DNA from: Paraburkholderia elongata
GTDB taxonomy: Bacteria > Pseudomonadota > Gammaproteobacteria > Burkholderiales > Burkholderiaceae
Length of the DNA: 64,000 bases
Assembly: GCF_013177735.1 (NCBI RefSeq)
Contig: NZ_WOEZ01000032.1
Coordinates: 1-64,000, forward strand
Direction: 5' to 3'
The position numbers and the translations under genes are program-made. Of this stretch, positions 43,574-52,439 are shown piece by piece. A model generated the notes under the pieces. It had not been told where the DNA came from, made no database searches, and was given only the letters and a program-made list of their open reading frames with translations. Each line of letters begins with the position of its first letter. Position 1 is the stretch's first letter.

Positions 43574-44116
43574 TTATTGCTCGCGTGCTTGCAGCAGCCG
43601 CTTTACCGTTAAGGCCAAAGGGACGGTGAAGAAGATATGGGACATGAAGCCGCCAATGATCACGGCCGGGTCGTAATAGTTCGGGTGGTTATCGGAGGCG
43701 ATCATGATCGCCACATGCATCGCGATCCACGCGAAAACCGCGTAGAACAGCGCCACAAAAGTGGCTTCGTATCCGCGTCGGCGAAAGTACGGCCAGATCG
43801 CCGCGAACAGAACGCCCCACGCCGACGCGAACACGAAGTGAATGCCGGTGCCGACGATATAAGCCCACACGCCGAGCGATTCCTGCACCTGCTTGCCGAA
43901 CACCAGTCCCGTCGCGTTGCGTGGAATGCCCGCCAACGGCATCAAGTGCTGCGCCCCTACCCAGATGAGCGCTTCGTAAATCCAGATGATCACGGCGCCG
44001 ACCAATCCGCCAATCACGCCCGCGCGAATAATCGCCATGCGGTTTGGCCACTCCGTCACACTCGCGGTCACACCCTTGTTAAGCCCACTTCCACTCACGC
44101 TGAAATCGCCACTCAT
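43574..44116 (-). CDS. Hypothetical four-TM inner-membrane protein
   Basis: A 180-aa protein I do not recognise by name. Four hydrophobic helices are visible: AGVIGGLVGAVIIWIYEAL, WAYIVGTGIHFVFASAWGVL, FVALFYAVFAWIAMHVAIMI and IIGGFMSHIFFTVPLALTV. Short loops contain conserved-looking His and Pro. The 27-residue N-terminus is Ser/Gly-rich and soluble. It follows the AAHS transporter gene by about 90 bp on the same strand, so it may be part of the aromatic operon. Confidence 0.75.
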   Translation of the reverse strand: MSGDFSVSGSGLNKGVTASVTEWPNRMAIIRAGVIGGLVGAVIIWIYEALIWVGAQHLMPLAGIPRNATGLVFGKQVQESLGVWAYIVGTGIHFVFASAWGVLFAAIWPYFRRRGYEATFVALFYAVFAWIAMHVAIMIASDNHPNYYDPAVIIGGFMSHIFFTVPLALTVKRLLQAREQ

Positions 44117-44203
44117 AGCTCTCTCTCCGTCAACTACTTCAAGTTAGGGATGCCGTGCGCACAGCAGCCAACACGCCGTTGCATGAGACCGCTGCAAGCG
44201 CAT

Positions 44204-45547
44204 TCAGGCGTCGGCCACCGGACTGGTGATAAAGCGCAGCGCGAGACGGTTCATGACGATCGCCGCAGCAGCGATCAGTGCAGGCACCGCGAGCACCGCG
44301 AATACGGTTTCGAAGCTGAATCCCAGCGACAGCAACGCGCCACCCACGAGCGAGCCCAGAATGCCGCCGAGCCGGCCAAACCCAAGCATCCAGCTCACAC
44401 CGGTTGCACGGGCACGTGTTGGATAACAGGTCGGCGCGAGTGCATTGAGGCCGGTCTGCGCGCCGCTCATGAAGAAGCCGGCACAGGTGACGAGAACCGG
44501 CAGCAGGTTCGACTTGAGCGTGCCCATGCCCAGCGCGAAGATGAACACGCCCCCGAGCAGATACGCCGTGCCGATCACTACATTGCGATCCATGCGGTCC
44601 ATCGCGAAGCCGACCGCAACGGCGCCCACGGTGCCGCCCAACTGGAACATTCCGGTGATCGCGGCAGCGCGCTCGACGGGCAAGCCAGCGTCCTTGATCA
44701 ACGTGGGCAGCCAGCCGGTCAGCAGATAGATGATCAGCAGGCCCATGAAGTACGTGAGCCACAGCATCAGCGTGCTGAACGCGTAGCCGTCCGCGAACAG
44801 CATCCGCACCGGCGCCTTCGCAGCGATCACCGGTTCGGGGGCGGTGAAGCGCACGTCTTTATCGAAGACATGTCCGCACACGCGGCCGAGCGTTGCCGCG
44901 ATGCGCTCCGTCGACATTTTGCGCACCAGCATCAAACGCGCGGACTCGGGCAGCAGCCACAGCAGCAAGGGAACACTGAGAATCGGCAAGACGCCGCCGA
45001 ACATGAACACCGCACGCCAGCCGAAGTGCGGAATCAGCGAAGCCGCTACGAAACCGCCGGCGCCCGAACCGAAGTTGAAGCCGGTGAACATGATCGTGAG
45101 CAGCAGCGAGCGGCTGCGCGACGGTACGTATTCGGACAGAAGCGTGGTCGAGTTCGGCATCGCGGCGCCGAGGCCCAGCCCGGTCAGAAAGCGCAGCGTG
45201 ACGAGTTGCACAGGTGAGTCGGCGAAGGCGCAAATCAGGCTGAAGAAGCCGAAGCACAACACGGATGTAATCAGCACTTTCTTTCGCCCGATGCGATCGG
45301 CAATCGGCCCCGCGGCCAGCGCGCCGATCGCGAGGCCGACCATCGCGGCGCTCATTACCGGACCGAAGGCGGCCCGGCTGACATTCCAGTCGTGCATGAT
45401 GGCGGGTGCGACAAAGCCCATCACGGCCGTGTCCAGACCGTCCATCATGACGATCAGAAAACATAGAACGAGGACCAGCCACTGGTACGCCGACACCTTG
45501 CGCGCGTCGATAAACGCCTTGATGTCGACTGAGTCTGCAGATTTCAT
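44204..45547 (-). CDS. MFS transporter, aromatic acid:H+ symporter (AAHS) family
   Basis: A 447-aa, 12-TM symporter like PcaK/BenK. TM1 has the family signature LCFLIVMMDGLDTAVMGFVA, whose acidic DGxD-type motif is essential in PcaK. The loop 2-3 signature is GPIADRIGRKKVLI, and the mid-protein LLPESARLMLVR and late TCYPTRARATGVSW segments are also typical. Direct neighbours are ligA and ligB, 124 bp upstream on the same strand. It very probably imports protocatechuate, gallate or a related hydroxybenzoate. Confidence 0.9.
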   Translation of the reverse strand: MKSADSVDIKAFIDARKVSAYQWLVLVLCFLIVMMDGLDTAVMGFVAPAIMHDWNVSRAAFGPVMSAAMVGLAIGALAAGPIADRIGRKKVLITSVLCFGFFSLICAFADSPVQLVTLRFLTGLGLGAAMPNSTTLLSEYVPSRSRSLLLTIMFTGFNFGSGAGGFVAASLIPHFGWRAVFMFGGVLPILSVPLLLWLLPESARLMLVRKMSTERIAATLGRVCGHVFDKDVRFTAPEPVIAAKAPVRMLFADGYAFSTLMLWLTYFMGLLIIYLLTGWLPTLIKDAGLPVERAAAITGMFQLGGTVGAVAVGFAMDRMDRNVVIGTAYLLGGVFIFALGMGTLKSNLLPVLVTCAGFFMSGAQTGLNALAPTCYPTRARATGVSWMLGFGRLGGILGSLVGGALLSLGFSFETVFAVLAVPALIAAAAIVMNRLALRFITSPVADA

Positions 45548-45671
45548 GCGTGTCTCCGGAGAAAATAGTTTCCCGCCCCGGCGTTCTGTCGAACCCGGGG
45601 TCTTCTTGGTATCGAAATGAAAAAACGAAATGAAAAACCGCTAAAAAGATGCGGCGCAGCGCCGAGCCGTC

Positions 45672-46031
45672 CTAGACGGCTTCCGGTACCCTGCGCGTTT
45701 TCAGAAACGCTTCGAGTGTTTCGCCTCGCATGCTGGCGTACATGCCCAGGTTCGTGATCTTCACCACACGCGCAAATTTTTCGAGGACGAAGAAACACAC
45801 GCCATACCGGATCAGACCAATCCAGTCGGTGTTGTCGACGAGCGCGCGTTCTTCCGCCGTCAGGCCTGCCGCGTCGTATGCTGCGGCCCGGTTCTCCAGC
45901 CAGAGCGTGCGAGCCGGCGCTTCGCGCATCTGCCAAAAGAAGCGGTTCAGGCGCATCGCTTTCATACTCTGGCGGATATCGAACGGATACGTGCCCGTCA
46001 ATTCCTCGATGCCGATCAGCTGCGGGTTCAT
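45672..46031 (-). CDS. ligA: Protocatechuate 4,5-dioxygenase alpha subunit (LigA-like)
   Basis: A 119-aa small subunit of class II extradiol dioxygenase. It has no metal ligands of its own; the alpha subunit is helical and lids the active site of the beta subunit. Family landmarks are PFDIRQSMKAMRLNRFFWQM and LIRYGVCFFVLEKFARVV. Its ATG overlaps the ligB stop (ATGA). The order is beta then alpha, unlike SYK-6 ligAB. It could equally belong to a gallate-specific enzyme; sequence does not decide. Confidence 0.88.
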   Translation of the reverse strand: MNPQLIGIEELTGTYPFDIRQSMKAMRLNRFFWQMREAPARTLWLENRAAAYDAAGLTAEERALVDNTDWIGLIRYGVCFFVLEKFARVVKITNLGMYASMRGETLEAFLKTRRVPEAV

Positions 46032-46873
46032 TGCGTCACCTCGTCTTCATAGAGGGTCACGGCCATCGCGGTGCTCGTCGCAAGGTAATAGCTGCGATGC
46101 AGTTCACGAACCTTCGGCCCCAGCGCACCGCGCATCGCGAGCCACATGATCGTCTCCACACTCTCCGCGCCGCCGAGGCGCACATAGTCGACATGCTTCA
46201 TCGCGGCAAGACGCTGCGGATCACGGACGATCAGATCGAGGAACTCCATGTCCCAATCGGTATTGTTGAAACCGCTTCGCTCGCCGTGGACCTGGTGAGA
46301 CAGGCCGCCGGTGCCGACCACCACCACATCCAGATCCTGCTCGAACGATTCGATCGCGCGGCGCAGCGCCTGACCGAGGCGATAGCAGCGGTTCGCGGTG
46401 GGCAGCGGATATTGCAGCACGTTGACTTCCATCGGCACGAGCGACATCGGCCAGCCGCCGTCATGCGGCAACATCAGCGAGAGCGGTGAATTGCATCCGT
46501 GATCGAGTGCACGGTCCTGGAAAATCGTCAGATCGAACTCGTCGTTGACGAGCTGCTCCGCAATGTGGATAGCCAGGTCGGGATGGCCGGCGATGTCCGG
46601 CAACGGGCGCTTGCCTGCGCCCTCGTCCGCGAACGTATGATCAGCCGACACCCCTAACGCGAAGGTCGGATAGCAATCGAAGAAGAAGCTGTTGGCGTGG
46701 TCGTTGTAGAACATCACCATCACGTCCGGCTTACGCTCCGCAAGCCAGTTGGCCACCGGTTCGTAGCCTTTGAAGAGCGGCGCCCATGCAGGGTCGTTCT
46801 GCTTGCCCTTGTCGTATGCCATGCCGATAGTGGGCACGTGCGACGTGCCGATTCCACCAATGATCCTTGCCAT
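46028..46873 (-). CDS. ligB: Extradiol dioxygenase beta subunit (LigB-like)
   Basis: A 281-aa non-haem Fe(II) LigB-fold enzyme. Iron ligands correspond to His12 in GGIGTSHVPTIG, His59 in MFYNDHANSFFFD and the Glu in TDWDMEFLDLIV. The catalytic His lies in VGTGGLSHQVHGER. The ATG at 46873 is chosen because it starts exactly at the family N-terminus MARIIGGIG. It cleaves protocatechuate (4,5) or gallate. No ligC dehydrogenase or ligI hydrolase is in the window. The galBCD genes 10 kb away could, however, process the ring-cleavage product of gallate. Confidence 0.92.
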   Translation of the reverse strand: MARIIGGIGTSHVPTIGMAYDKGKQNDPAWAPLFKGYEPVANWLAERKPDVMVMFYNDHANSFFFDCYPTFALGVSADHTFADEGAGKRPLPDIAGHPDLAIHIAEQLVNDEFDLTIFQDRALDHGCNSPLSLMLPHDGGWPMSLVPMEVNVLQYPLPTANRCYRLGQALRRAIESFEQDLDVVVVGTGGLSHQVHGERSGFNNTDWDMEFLDLIVRDPQRLAAMKHVDYVRLGGAESVETIMWLAMRGALGPKVRELHRSYYLATSTAMAVTLYEDEVTQ

Positions 46874-46888
46874 ATCCCGTTGTCTTCC

Positions 46889-46912
46889 GTTGCAACCATC
46901 GTGAAATGCAAC
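46889..46912. promoter_or_regulatory. Inverted repeat at the ligB start, candidate LysR operator
   Basis: GTTGCA, a 12-bp spacer, then TGCAAC: a perfect 6-bp dyad 16-39 bp before the ligB ATG, in the region shared with the divergent LysR gene. The dyad size and spacing suit LysR binding, though it is closer to the start codon than a classical activation site. Confidence 0.4.
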
Positions 46913-47208
46913 AATATGGATCGCGCAGGTTTGCCGAAAGTACGGGTAAACCACATCCACGTCGATTAATTTGCTCGCAAGTATCCCGGTTGCCGATCGC
47001 CGGTGCTTGGATAAACGCGGAAAGCCGCACCGGATATAGGGTTTCGGATATACACGGCGAGCATGTCGCATCGCAGTTCACCGACCCAGCTGTCCGCATG
47101 CGATAAACAAAACAGATGCCCAGAAAACGAAGTCGCAAGCCGCCTGTCAAGCGTGGTACGAGACTTGATGCGTCGCTATACTTGATGGCCTCGAATGAGT
47201 AGAGACCC

Positions 47209-47280
47209 ATGAACGAGATCACCCAGCACACGATCGCGGACGCGTTAAACACCCGCCAGCCAGAGCGTCGCCATCCGTGA
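47209..47280 (+). CDS. 23-codon ORF overlapping the LysR start (leader peptide or gene remnant)
   Basis: ATG 47209 starts a 23-codon frame (MNEITQHTIADALNTRQP...) whose TGA overlaps the GTG start of the LysR gene (GTGA). Translation of the regulator may therefore depend on termination here. It lacks a strong ribosome site, and it could instead be the 5' scrap of a deleted catabolic gene. Confidence 0.35.
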   Translation: MNEITQHTIADALNTRQPERRHP

Positions 47281-48524
47281 GCAGCAAAGAACTTCTCAAC
47301 CTGGCGCAACTGCGCGCATTTCGACTCGTTGCCGACATGGGCAGCGCAACGCGTGCGGCAGCGGCGCTGTTTCGGGCCCAGTCGGCTGTGACCCGTTCGG
47401 TGCAGGAACTGGAGTCGGCACTGGGCGAGCCCCTCTTCGATCGCGGCCCCTCAGGCATGCTCCCGACGCCCGTTGGCCGCGCCGTGCTGCAGCGCTGCGA
47501 GCGCATCTTTGCCGAACTGGAAGAACTCGCGCAGTGGTGCTCCGCGAGGCAGGCGCGCCGGCGGCCACCAGCAGAAGGTGCGCTGCCGGCCTATCTGCTC
47601 AACACCCGGCGGCTTCAGTTGTTCACCGCATTGGCGCGTCATCGGCATATGCCGAGTGCGGCTAAGACCCTCGGCATCAGTCAGCCGGCCGTGAGCACCG
47701 CGATTCGGGTGCTGGAAAGCGGCTCCGGTTTGAATCTGTTCCACCGCAGCCCGCGCGGGATCCTGCTCACTACGGAGGGCGAAACGTTTCTGCTTCACGT
47801 GCGCCGCGCGTTGAACGAATTGCGGCACGTGCCCGACGATATCGCCGCATTGCACGGCAAGATTCAGGGTGCGGTGACGGTGGGCGCGTTGCCGCTCGGG
47901 CGCACGTTGCTCCTGCCGAGAGCGATCGCGCGAATGACCGCGGCGCATCCGGGCGTGCGGGTCGTAACTGACGAAAGCGCCTACGAGGCGCTGGTTGCGG
48001 GTCTGAGAGCGGGCGATATCGACTTCATTCTCGGTGCGCTGCGCGATAACGATGCGAGTAGCGGCCTGAAGAACGAGCGCCTGATGTCGGAAGATATGAT
48101 GCTTCTGGTGCGTCGCGATCATCCGCTCACTCACGCGCGCGACCTCACCATCATGGACTTACGCGACGCGCAGTGGATCGTGCCGCGCAGCAATGCGCCG
48201 GCTCGCGCACTGTTCGAAGCGCAATTCAAGCGCGTGAAAGTGAAGTCGCCGATGCCCACGGTCGAGACAGCCGACCTCGCGGTGATTCGTGGGCTGCTGC
48301 TCGGCACGGACATGGTCGCGGCGCTATCAGGCCAGCAACTGCACTATGAAGTTCAATCCGGTCAGCTGGCGGTGCTCGAAGTGCAACTGCACAACACCCG
48401 GCGCGACATAGGATTGACCATGCGTGCGGCCGGCACGCCCTCACCTGCCGCGCGTGCGTTGATCGACGCGATCCGGCTGTCGGTTGTCGATGTCACGCGG
48501 ACGATCAGTATCGCCGCTAATTAG
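47277..48524 (+). CDS. LysR-type regulator with two tandem HTH domains
   Basis: A 415-aa protein, about 110 residues longer than a normal LysR. Residues 8-67 form one LysR HTH (LNLAQLRAFRLVADMGSATR ... SAVTRSVQELESALGEPLFD). Residues 107-166 form a second (LNTRRLQLFTALARHRHMPS ... PAVSTAIRVLESGSGLNLFH). A 40-residue Arg/Pro-rich linker joins them. A single effector domain follows (GAVTVGALPLGRTLLLPRAI). The start is GTG 47277. It is divergent from ligBA, so it is the likely regulator of aromatic ring cleavage. The two HTHs could contact adjacent operator half-sites within one chain. Confidence 0.88.
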   Translation: MSSKELLNLAQLRAFRLVADMGSATRAAAALFRAQSAVTRSVQELESALGEPLFDRGPSGMLPTPVGRAVLQRCERIFAELEELAQWCSARQARRRPPAEGALPAYLLNTRRLQLFTALARHRHMPSAAKTLGISQPAVSTAIRVLESGSGLNLFHRSPRGILLTTEGETFLLHVRRALNELRHVPDDIAALHGKIQGAVTVGALPLGRTLLLPRAIARMTAAHPGVRVVTDESAYEALVAGLRAGDIDFILGALRDNDASSGLKNERLMSEDMMLLVRRDHPLTHARDLTIMDLRDAQWIVPRSNAPARALFEAQFKRVKVKSPMPTVETADLAVIRGLLLGTDMVAALSGQQLHYEVQSGQLAVLEVQLHNTRRDIGLTMRAAGTPSPAARALIDAIRLSVVDVTRTISIAAN

Positions 48525-48626
48525 TCTTTAACTCTGCAAATCGCTGGAATTCAGAATTGCAAAAATAGCCAGAATGCGCTGCCGCTGCCTTGGTCGAACA
48601 GTGACGATCAAGACAACGGAAGCGAT

Positions 48627-48932
48627 ATGAAGACCCAACCTCTTTTGTTAGCACTATTCGCGGTCGCCGCGTTCTGGACTGCCGATTGCCAGGCCGCGCA
48701 GCCGGATTATGCCTATTCGACGACGGTGCGTCTTTCCGACGGAAAAACGCTGGACTGCGCCGTGAACGAGTCCCTGACCGCCGAGCGCAACGCCAGTACC
48801 CCGCTCACCCGACGCGAGAAAACGGAAGCCGACGTATTGGCGACTTACCGACTGCGCCTGCTCAGCGGTCCAACGTCTGAGTATCCGTCACCGTACACTG
48901 CGCCCAACGTCACATGCGGGGCAACTGGTTGA
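48627..48932 (+). CDS. Small exported protein of unknown function
   Basis: A 101-aa protein with a signal peptide (MKTQPLLLALFAVAAF ... CQAA) and a mature part containing YAYSTTVRLSDGKTLDCAVN, two cysteines that could pair, and a C-terminal Pro/Ser-rich tail. I recognise no family. GGAAGCGAT precedes the ATG. It stands alone between LysR and a minus-strand lipoprotein. Confidence 0.6.
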   Translation: MKTQPLLLALFAVAAFWTADCQAAQPDYAYSTTVRLSDGKTLDCAVNESLTAERNASTPLTRREKTEADVLATYRLRLLSGPTSEYPSPYTAPNVTCGATG

Positions 48933-48973
48933 CGTCGAGTGGCATGACGGAGTTCGTGCGGCTCATTCGGTAC

Positions 48974-49150
48974 TCATTCGGTACGATGCGGAACATCGTT
49001 CGGGAAAGGATACGGGGCGTGAGGTCCTGGCCATTCCGCCGCCGGTGGACCGCTTAGCGCATCGCATCCGGCGAGACCTGCCGAAAGGCTGCATGTGAGT
49101 AACGTGAGTAAAGCGGCGCAAATGCACCGGACTGCTGCTCGACCGTTCAT
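48974..49150 (-). CDS. 58-aa small lipoprotein
   Basis: The minus-strand ATG at 49150 has an almost perfect GAGGAGG 6 nt upstream. The product starts MNGRAAVRCICAALLTLLTC and has a lipobox LAGC at about residue 29. It then has a short Pro-rich mature part (SGPPAAEWPGPHAPYPFPND). The strong ribosome site and clear lipobox make this a real gene. It has no paralogue I know, and it follows the MCP gene by 76 bp on the same strand. Confidence 0.65.
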   Translation of the reverse strand: MNGRAAVRCICAALLTLLTCSLSAGLAGCDALSGPPAAEWPGPHAPYPFPNDVPHRTE

Positions 49151-49226
49151 CGCACACCTCCTCGCATCTGACGCATCCGCTACTTCTTGGACCTCCAATC
49201 GGCGTGGCAGGTTGCACTGGATGTCG

Positions 49227-50852
49227 TCATGCGCTCGCCGTGAGCAGCTCGGGCGCGCTCCAGTTCTGTTCGCTGGGTTCCTCGGCGGACAGCTTGCCGG
49301 TTTCACGCAGCCTGAACACTGCCACCGCATCGACGAGCGCGCGCGCCTGATCTTCCAGCGACGCTGCAGCAGCGGCGGCTTGCTCGACTAGCGCGGCGTT
49401 CTGTTGCGTCGCGTGGTCCATCTGCGTCATCGCGGTATTGATCTGATCAATGCCGCGCGACTGCCCTTCTGAGGCTGCGCTGATCTCGCTGACGATGCCG
49501 GTCACGTTGCGGGCCGCCGTGACGATTTCGGCCATTGTCTCGCCGGCGCGAGTCGCCAGTTCGGCGCCGTTCCTCACCTTCGCAACCGAATCGCCGATCA
49601 GCTCCCTGATCTCCTTCGCCGCGGCGGCCGAACGTTGCGCGAGCGCGCGCACTTCGCCCGCGACCACCGCGAATCCGCGTCCCTCCTCGCCGGCACGTGC
49701 AGCTTCGACGGCCGCATTCAAAGCGAGTATGTTGGTCTGGAACGCGATGCCCTCGATCGCGCCTATGATATCGACGATCCTCTTTGAACTCGACGACATG
49801 TCCGCGATCAGGTCGACAACCTGGCCGACAACGTCGCCGCCGCGTGCCGCGATCTCCGACGCGTTTTCCGCGAGCGCACTGGCCCGCCGCGCGCTATCGG
49901 CATTCTGCCGGACCGTCGCAGTCAACTCTTCCATGCTCGATGCGGTCTGTTCCAGGGTCGCCGCCTGCAGCTCTGTACGCGTCGACAGGTCTGCATTGCC
50001 GCTCGCAATCTCGCCTACGCCGTGCGTGATCGCCGCCGTTCCCTGACGCACCTGACTTACGGCAGCAACGAGCCCCGCCTGCATCCGGACCAGCGCAGTC
50101 ATCAACCGTCCCATTTCATTGACGCCCAGCGTTGCGATCTCACTTGCCAGATCACCAGCAGCAATGCGCTCGAAATGACGAATAGCGGCATCGATAGGCC
50201 GCACGATCGAATTCGTCAACGCGGATCGCGCGAAGAAGCCGAGGATCATGGCGGCGGACCCAATCGTGCCGAAGAGCCAGAGCAGCCTATGAAAATGCTG
50301 TTGCGCCGAGGCAAAGCGCGCTTTTTGCTGCTCTGCCTGATAATCCTCGAGCGCGAGCGCGGCGTTCCGGTAGTCACTGAATAATGTGTCAGGCGCCTCC
50401 CGCTGCGTCGTCCGGAACGACATGAAATCGTTCTGGTCGAGCGCCGCGATTTCGGGGCTAAGCGCCCGTTTCATCAATAGCTCGCGCTTCGCGCGCAGCG
50501 CATCGGCCAGCTTCCTTTCAACCTCATTCGACGGTGCTTGCGCGGCATAGGCCGCCAGCTCGCGATTGCTAGCCGTCTGCTCGGCATGCACTCGCGCGAG
50601 CACCGCATCAGTTGGCTTTCCCTGCGCGACGAGCGTTTCGTACGCACCGAGATCGACCCGCACCTGCAGAAGCGCTTCGCTGCTGGCGGTAAGGTGTCGC
50701 AGCGCAGCCGTCTCCTCGCTGTACATCCTGTCGAGGGCCGTGTTGGCCGTTTCCAGGCCCGCAATCGACGTTGCGATCACCAGCGTCAACGCGGCCGTGT
50801 AGCCGGCGATCGTGATGGTCAGAGCGGTCCGGATAGTGGTATTTCTGAACAT
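49227..50852 (-). CDS. Methyl-accepting chemotaxis protein
   Basis: A 541-aa transmembrane chemoreceptor. TM1 ([20 protein letters not shown]) and TM2 ([19 protein letters not shown]) flank a four-helix-bundle periplasmic sensor. A HAMP domain ([19 protein letters not shown]) leads to the signalling hairpin with the tip [18 protein letters not shown] and methylation helices rich in Gln/Glu. No C-terminal NWETF-type pentapeptide for CheR/CheB is seen. ATG 50852 has GAGGAAG upstream. Being near the aromatic genes, it could mediate chemotaxis to hydroxybenzoates; that is inference. Confidence 0.93.
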   Translation of the reverse strand: MFRNTTIRTALTITIAGYTAALTLVIATSIAGLETANTALDRMYSEETAALRHLTASSEALLQVRVDLGAYETLVAQGKPTDAVLARVHAEQTASNRELAAYAAQAPSNEVERKLADALRAKRELLMKRALSPEIAALDQNDFMSFRTTQREAPDTLFSDYRNAALALEDYQAEQQKARFASAQQHFHRLLWLFGTIGSAAMILGFFARSALTNSIVRPIDAAIRHFERIAAGDLASEIATLGVNEMGRLMTALVRMQAGLVAAVSQVRQGTAAITHGVGEIASGNADLSTRTELQAATLEQTASSMEELTATVRQNADSARRASALAENASEIAARGGDVVGQVVDLIADMSSSSKRIVDIIGAIEGIAFQTNILALNAAVEAARAGEEGRGFAVVAGEVRALAQRSAAAAKEIRELIGDSVAKVRNGAELATRAGETMAEIVTAARNVTGIVSEISAASEGQSRGIDQINTAMTQMDHATQQNAALVEQAAAAAASLEDQARALVDAVAVFRLRETGKLSAEEPSEQNWSAPELLTASA

Positions 50853-50879
50853 GGCTGTCTTCCTCGACCCTGTGAGCCC

Positions 50880-50915
50880 AAAAAAAAAGCGGCGAGCGGA
50901 CAAGTCCGCCGCCGC
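50880..50915 (-). terminator. Intrinsic terminator of the downstream-lying porin gene
   Basis: Minus strand: GCGGCGGCGGAC, loop TTG, TCCGCTCGCCGC, then nine T. It lies about 48 bp after the porin stop at 50964 and just upstream of the MCP start, separating the two transcripts. Confidence 0.85.
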
Positions 50916-50963
50916 CAATAGGAGCATTTCGATGAAGGGATCAGCGCGAAGCTGATTCCCGGA

Positions 50964-52091
50964 TCAGAAGCGAGTGCGCACGCCCGTGGTCAGTTCAAGC
51001 TGGTTGGTTGCGCCGAAAGTGGTTCCGACGGTGTAGCCGCCATGCAACTTCATGTAGTCGCCGGCGAGATACACTTCGGTGCGCTTGGACAGGTGATAGA
51101 AGACCGACCCGTACAAGGTTTCCTTGAAGCCGTTGTGCAGGCCCGAGGTCGGATCGAACGCGCCGATGTTCGCGTTCGGAATATCGCCGTCGCTGTTGTA
51201 CGCGGCGTTGTGCACACGCATCTGCTGATAGCCGAGTTCGTAGTCGAGCGCGCCCTTCGGCGACAGTTTGAGCGATACCGTCCACGCGTTGTCCTGACGC
51301 TGGCCGAGCGCGCCCTGATTGCCCAGGTAGCGGAAGTAACCCGCGTTGGCACGCAGGATACCGAACGTATAGTTGCCGCCCACTGAGAACGACTGGTTTG
51401 TAAAGCCAACGCGGTTCACGTGACTATAGAAGCCCGACACGTTGAACGGTCCGCCGTTGTATCCGAGCGCTGCCTGGTAGTTGGAGTTGGAGCCGAAACT
51501 CGTCGAGTTGCCGAATGCGTAGCCTGCGCTGGCGAAAATGCCATTGCTGAACAGCTTCTTCCATGCCACGCCGTTGTTATAACGTGTGCCGGTCGCGCTG
51601 GCCGCGTAGAAAATCATCTGCTTGAAGTTATTCGAATTGGTCCAGCCGCCTTCTTCCGTCGTCAAGCGCGCGGAGCCGTACGGGTCGCCATAGATCGTCG
51701 ATGCGTCGCGCGCGATCGTGTTCTGGAAACCTGCCGTGATCTTGCCGAACGTGTCGTTCTCGACGCCCACCCACGCGTCACGGTCGAAGATCTGGCCCGG
51801 ATCTTCCATCTGGCCGTTGGCTACAACAAATTCGCTCTCAAGGCGGAAAATGATCTTCGTTCCACCACCGATGTCTTCCGCGCCCTTCAGGCCCCAGCGG
51901 CTGCCGCTGAACCACGGTTCGCCGTCGTTCCCCATACCAATGACATGATTGCCGTTCGCATCCGCGTGCGTCCGATAGGTGGGAAAGCTCAGGTCCATCA
52001 GGCCGTAAAGCTGGACGCTCGACTGTGCGTGCGCACCGGTTGCGGCGAAAGCGCCTGCCGTAACGGCCAAAGCCAGATACTTTTTCTTCAA
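50964..52091 (-). CDS. Trimeric porin (Gram-negative porin family)
   Basis: A 375-aa outer-membrane porin. The signal peptide MKKKYLALAVTAGAFAATGA ends HAQ, and the mature start SSVQLYGLMDLSFPTY is typical. GSRWGLKGAEDIGGGTKIIF and DAWVGVENDTFGKITAGFQN are family landmarks. It ends LELTTGVRTRF with the terminal Phe. It is the closest of the porins here to the OpcP/Omp38 type by feel, but paralogues are hard to separate. GAGGAGA precedes the ATG. A terminator follows. Confidence 0.93.
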   Translation of the reverse strand: MKKKYLALAVTAGAFAATGAHAQSSVQLYGLMDLSFPTYRTHADANGNHVIGMGNDGEPWFSGSRWGLKGAEDIGGGTKIIFRLESEFVVANGQMEDPGQIFDRDAWVGVENDTFGKITAGFQNTIARDASTIYGDPYGSARLTTEEGGWTNSNNFKQMIFYAASATGTRYNNGVAWKKLFSNGIFASAGYAFGNSTSFGSNSNYQAALGYNGGPFNVSGFYSHVNRVGFTNQSFSVGGNYTFGILRANAGYFRYLGNQGALGQRQDNAWTVSLKLSPKGALDYELGYQQMRVHNAAYNSDGDIPNANIGAFDPTSGLHNGFKETLYGSVFYHLSKRTEVYLAGDYMKLHGGYTVGTTFGATNQLELTTGVRTRF

Positions 52092-52439
52092 GATCGTCTC
52101 CTCAGATTACTACCTAAAAATTTTCGTTTTCGCCGTCTGCTGTGACTGCCGCCTTAAGATCCGGACAACCGCCCCATCAAGCGATGACCGCAATCCTAGT
52201 TACCTCAATCCTTCACGCACCTTTCCCGTATTATTTGTACAACTAAGTGCATGTACTGATATACATCACGAAAATGCATCACGAAACCGGCGTTAGCTAC
52301 GCGTTGTCTTCCACGAGCAGTAGCTTCATCCCTTTTCTTCAATCGCGAGACGCTAATGGCCGGCACCGCGAAGGTGGCACCGGCAGCGCAACGAAATCAC
52401 GCTTCAACAAACAGGCGGCAGCTACGGCCAGGCGCCGGC
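52092..52439. other. Porin upstream region with a 10-bp direct repeat
   Basis: No gene is visible. CATCACGAAA occurs twice, at 52264-52273 and 52277-52286 (13-bp period), about 175 bp upstream of the porin ATG, next to an AT-rich stretch with GTAC repeats. The repeat may bind a regulator of the porin. Confidence 0.4.

Noticed and set aside
43637..45217. 526-codon plus-strand frame opposite the AAHS transporter
   Set aside because: Compositional antisense artefact; the opposing 12-TM transporter is unambiguous.
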